Shown here piece after piece: positions 60,676 to 64,000 of a stretch of 64,000 bases of DNA (positions are counted from its first letter, which is position 1; the number at the start of each line of letters is the position of its first letter). Source of the stretch: Chondrilla cf. caribensis (lineage: Eukaryota; Porifera; Demospongiae; Chondrillida; Chondrillidae); assembly GCA_964020155.1 (NCBI GenBank), contig OZ026568.1, forward strand, positions 4,531,320-4,595,319, in the 5' to 3' direction. Below the pieces are notes generated by a model. It worked only from the letters and a program-made list of their open reading frames with translations, ran no database searches and was not told where the DNA came from. The translations under genes and the position numbers were made by a program.

Positions 60676-63600
60676 GTTAAGTTTAGTGGGCGGGGCTGCT
60701 AGGGTTGGACTTAGCGGCATGAGAGGGTAAAGTTTAGTGGGCGGGGCTGCTAGGGTTGGACTTAGCGGCATGAGAGGGTAAAGTTTAGTGGGCGGGGCTG
60801 CTAGGGTTGGACTTAGCGGCATGAGAGGGTAAAGTTTAGTGGGCGGGGCTGCTAGGGTTGGACTTAGCGGCATGAGAGGGTAAAGTTTAGTGGGCGGGGC
60901 TGCTAGGGTTGGACTTAGCGGCATGAGAGGGTAAAGTTTAGTGGGCGGGGCTGCTAGGGTTGGACTTAGCGGCATGAGAGGGTAAAGTTTAGTGGGCGGG
61001 GCTGCTAGGGTTGGACTTAGCGGCATGAGAGGGTAAAGTTTAGTGGGCGGGGCTGCTAGGGTTGGACTTAGCGGCATGAGAGGGTAAAGTTTAGTGGGCG
61101 GGGCTGCTAGGGTTGGACTTAGCGGCATGAGAGGGTAAAGTTTAGTGGGCGGGGCTGCTAGGGTTGGACTTAGCGGCATGAGAGGGTAAAGTTTAGTGGG
61201 CGGGGCTGCTAGGGTTGGACTTAGCGGCATGAGAGGGTAAAGTTTAGTGGGCGGGGCTGCTAGGGTTGGACTTAGCGGCATGAGAGGGTAAAGTTTAGTG
61301 GGCGGGGCTGCTAGGGTTGGACTTAGCGGCATGAGAGGGTAAAGTTTAGTGGGCGGGGCTGCTAGGGTTGGACTTAGCGGCATGAGAGGGTAAAGTTTAG
61401 TGGGCGGGGCTGCTAGGGTTGGACTTAGCGGCATGAGAGGGTAAAGTTTAGTGGGCGGGGCTGCTAGGGTTGGACTTAGCGGCATGAGAGGGTAAAGTTT
61501 AGTGGGCGGGGCTGCTAGGGTTGGACTTAGCGGCATGAGAGGGTAAAGTTTAGTGGGCGGGGCTGCTAGGGTTGGACTTAGCGGCATGAGAGGGTAAAGT
61601 TTAGTGGGCGGGGCTGCTAGGGTTGGACTTAGCGGCATGAGAGGGTAAAGTTTAGTGGGCGGGGCTGCTAGGGTTGGACTTAGCGGCATGAGAGGGTAAA
61701 GTTTAGTGGGCGGGGCTGCTAGGGTTGGACTTAGCGGCATGAGAGGGTAAAGTTTAGTGGGCGGGGCTGCTAGGGTTGGACTTAGCGGCATGAGAGGGTA
61801 AAGTTTAGTGGGCGGGGCTGCTAGGGTTGGACTTAGCGGCATGAGAGGGTAAAGTTTAGTGGGCGGGGCTGCTAGGGTTGGACTTAGCGGCATGAGAGGG
61901 TAAAGTTTAGTGGGCGGGGCTGCTAGGGTTGGACTTAGCGGCATGAGAGGGTAAAGTTTAGTGGGCGGGGCTGCTAGGGTTGGACTTAGCGGCATGAGAG
62001 GGTAAAGTTTAGTGGGCGGGGCTGCTAGGGTTGGACTTAGCGGCATGAGAGGGTAAAGTTTAGTGGGCGGGGCTGCTAGGGTTGGACTTAGCGGCATGAG
62101 AGGGTAAAGTTTAGTGGGCGGGGCTGCTAGGGTTGGACTTAGCGGCATGAGAGGGTAAAGTTTAGTGGGCGGGGCTGCTAGGGTTGGACTTAGCGGCATG
62201 AGAGGGTAAAGTTTAGTGGGCGGGGCTGCTAGGGTTGGACTTAGCGGCATGAGAGGGTAAAGTTTAGTGGGCGGGGCTGCTAGGGTTGGACTTAGCGGCA
62301 TGAGAGGGTAAAGTTTAGTGGGCGGGGCTGCTAGGGTTGGACTTAGCGGCATGAGAGGGTAAAGTTTAGTGGGCGGGGCTGCTAGGGTTGGACTTAGCGG
62401 CATGAGAGGGTAAAGTTTAGTGGGCGGGGCTGCTAGGGTTGGACTTAGCGGCATGAGAGGGTAAAGTTTAGTGGGCGGGGCTGCTAGGGTTGGACTTAGC
62501 GGCATGAGAGGGTAAAGTTTAGTGGGCGGGGCTGCTAGGGTTGGACTTAGCGGCATGAGAGGGTAAAGTTTAGTGGGCGGGGCTGCTAGGGTTGGACTTA
62601 GCGGCATGAGAGGGTAAAGTTTAGTGGGCGGGGCTGCTAGGGTTGGACTTAGCGGCATGAGAGGGTAAAGTTTAGTGGGCGGGGCTGCTAGGGTTGGACT
62701 TAGCGGCATGAGAGGGTAAAGTTTAGTGGGCGGGGCTGCTAGGGTTGGACTTAGCGGCATGAGAGGGTAAAGTTTAGTGGGCGGGGCTGCTAGGGTTGGA
62801 CTTAGCGGCATGAGAGGGTAAAGTTTAGTGGGCGGGGCTGCTAGGGTTGGACTTAGCGGCATGAGAGGGTAAAGTTTAGTGGGCGGGGCTGCTAGGGTTG
62901 GACTTAGCGGCATGAGAGGGTAAAGTTTAGTGGGCGGGGCTGCTAGGGTTGGACTTAGCGGCATGAGAGGGTAAAGTTTAGTGGGCGGGGCTGCTAGGGT
63001 TGGACTTAGCGGCATGAGAGGGTAAAGTTTAGTGGGCGGGGCTGCTAGGGTTGGACTTAGCGGCATGAGAGGGTAAAGTTTAGTGGGCGGGGCTGCTAGG
63101 GTTGGACTTAGCGGCATGAGAGGGTAAAGTTTAGTGGGCGGGGCTGCTAGGGTTGGACTTAGCGGCATGAGAGGGTAAAGTTTAGTGGGCGGGGCTGCTA
63201 GGGTTGGACTTAGCGGCATGAGAGGGTAAAGTTTAGTGGGCGGGGCTGCTAGGGTTGGACTTAGCGGCATGAGAGGGTAAAGTTTAGTGGGCGGGGCTGC
63301 TAGGGTTGGACTTAGCGGCATGAGAGGGTAAAGTTTAGTGGGCGGGGCTGCTAGGGTTGGACTTAGCGGCATGAGAGGGTAAAGTTTAGTGGGCGGGGCT
63401 GCTAGGGTTGGACTTAGCGGCATGAGAGGGTAAAGTTTAGTGGGCGGGGCTGCTAGGGTTGGACTTAGCGGCATGAGAGGGTAAAGTTTAGTGGGCGGGG
63501 CTGCTAGGGTTGGACTTAGCGGCATGAGAGGGTAAAGTTTAGTGGGCGGGGCTGCTAGGGTTGGACTTAGCGGCATGAGAGGGTAAAGTTTAGTGGGCGG

Positions 63601-64000
63601 GGCTGCTAGGGTTGGACTTAGCGGCATGAGAGGGTAAAGTTTAGTGGGCGGGGCTGCTAGGGTTGGACTTAGCGGCATGAGAGGGTAAAGTTTAGTGGGC
63701 GGGGCTGCTAGGGTTGGACTTAGCGGCATGAGAGGGTAAAGTTTAGTGGGCGGGGCTGCTAGGGTTGGACTTAGCGGCATGAGAGGGTAAAGTTTAGTGG
63801 GCGGGGCTGCTAGGGTTGGACTTAGCGGCATGAGAGGGTAAAGTTTAGTGGGCGGGGCTGCTAGGGTTGGACTTAGCGGCATGAGAGGGTAAAGTTTAGT
63901 GGGCGGGGCTGCTAGGGTTGGACTTAGCGGCATGAGAGGGTAAAGTTTAGTGGGCGGGGCTGCTAGGGTTGGACTTAGCGGCATGAGAGGGTAAAGTTTA
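60676..64000. repeat. 51-bp minisatellite, about 65 copies, runs past window end
   Basis: Tandem array of a 51-bp unit containing agtttagtgggcggggctgc and ggttggacttagcggcatga. Copies read as identical apart from the first edge unit (tatcagcattatagtgtta). Each has GGGCGGGGC, a match to the Sp1/KLF GC-box. Since 51 is divisible by three and one minus-strand frame lacks a stop, a 1,134-residue open frame appears; it is an artefact of the repeat. Confidence 0.98.

Noticed and set aside
60580..63984. 1,134-residue open frame on the minus strand (MPLSPTLAAPPTKLYPL repeated)
   Set aside because: It is produced by the 51-bp minisatellite, whose length is divisible by three; the unit has no stop in this frame and all copies are identical, so openness carries no coding information.

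Overview
This is a window of an animal nuclear genome. The genes are intron-rich, with mostly short introns (about 50-200 bp), consensus GT/AG splice sites and no operon signals, and nearly all encode conserved metazoan or eukaryotic proteins. The presence of nanos, an enolase-4-like gene, PDCD4, LMAN2 and a DOK-like adaptor points to an animal. The very compact gene spacing and the remains of a cysteine synthase locus fit a non-bilaterian such as a sponge, but the species is my inference, not a sequence fact.

Layout. Positions 1-36,200 are gene-dense, with genes on both strands that often share promoter or terminator regions: a coiled-coil gene cut by the window edge (-), nanos (-), an ENO4-like pseudo-enolase (-), a large PH-BTK-ankyrin-WD40 gene (-), SNRNP200/BRR2 (+) with a tRNA-Leu gene inside one intron, DDX41 (-), a DOK-like PH-PTB adaptor with an endocytic DPW/NPF tail (+), a CCDC172-like coiled-coil gene (-), PYROXD2 (+), LMAN2/VIP36 (+), GTF2F1 (-) and a 5'-incomplete PDCD4 (+). 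Divergent pairs are separated by only 85-265 bp and convergent pairs by 88-195 bp. SNRNP200, DDX41 and GTF2F1 belong to the core RNA machinery (splicing and transcription); the others do not form an obvious pathway.

Positions 36,200-44,560 hold a decaying cysteine synthase (CysK-type) locus. One copy is almost complete but has an in-frame TGA and a missing exon. Pieces of at least two more copies follow, joined by a repeated unit that contains a tRNA-derived SINE. From 40,430 onward the sequence is dominated by repeats: a 347/360-bp satellite (40,550-42,342 and about 44,565-59,640, roughly 48 monomers) in which each monomer contains a 20-bp-arm hairpin and which has a 3,164-bp higher-order period; a 187-bp tandem repeat (43,907-44,555); a possible TIR element (59,679-60,228); and a very homogeneous 51-bp minisatellite (60,676 to the window end) with a GC-box in every unit.

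Exon boundaries were read by eye from splice consensus and remembered family sequences. CDS coordinates given for spliced genes run from start codon to stop codon and include introns.
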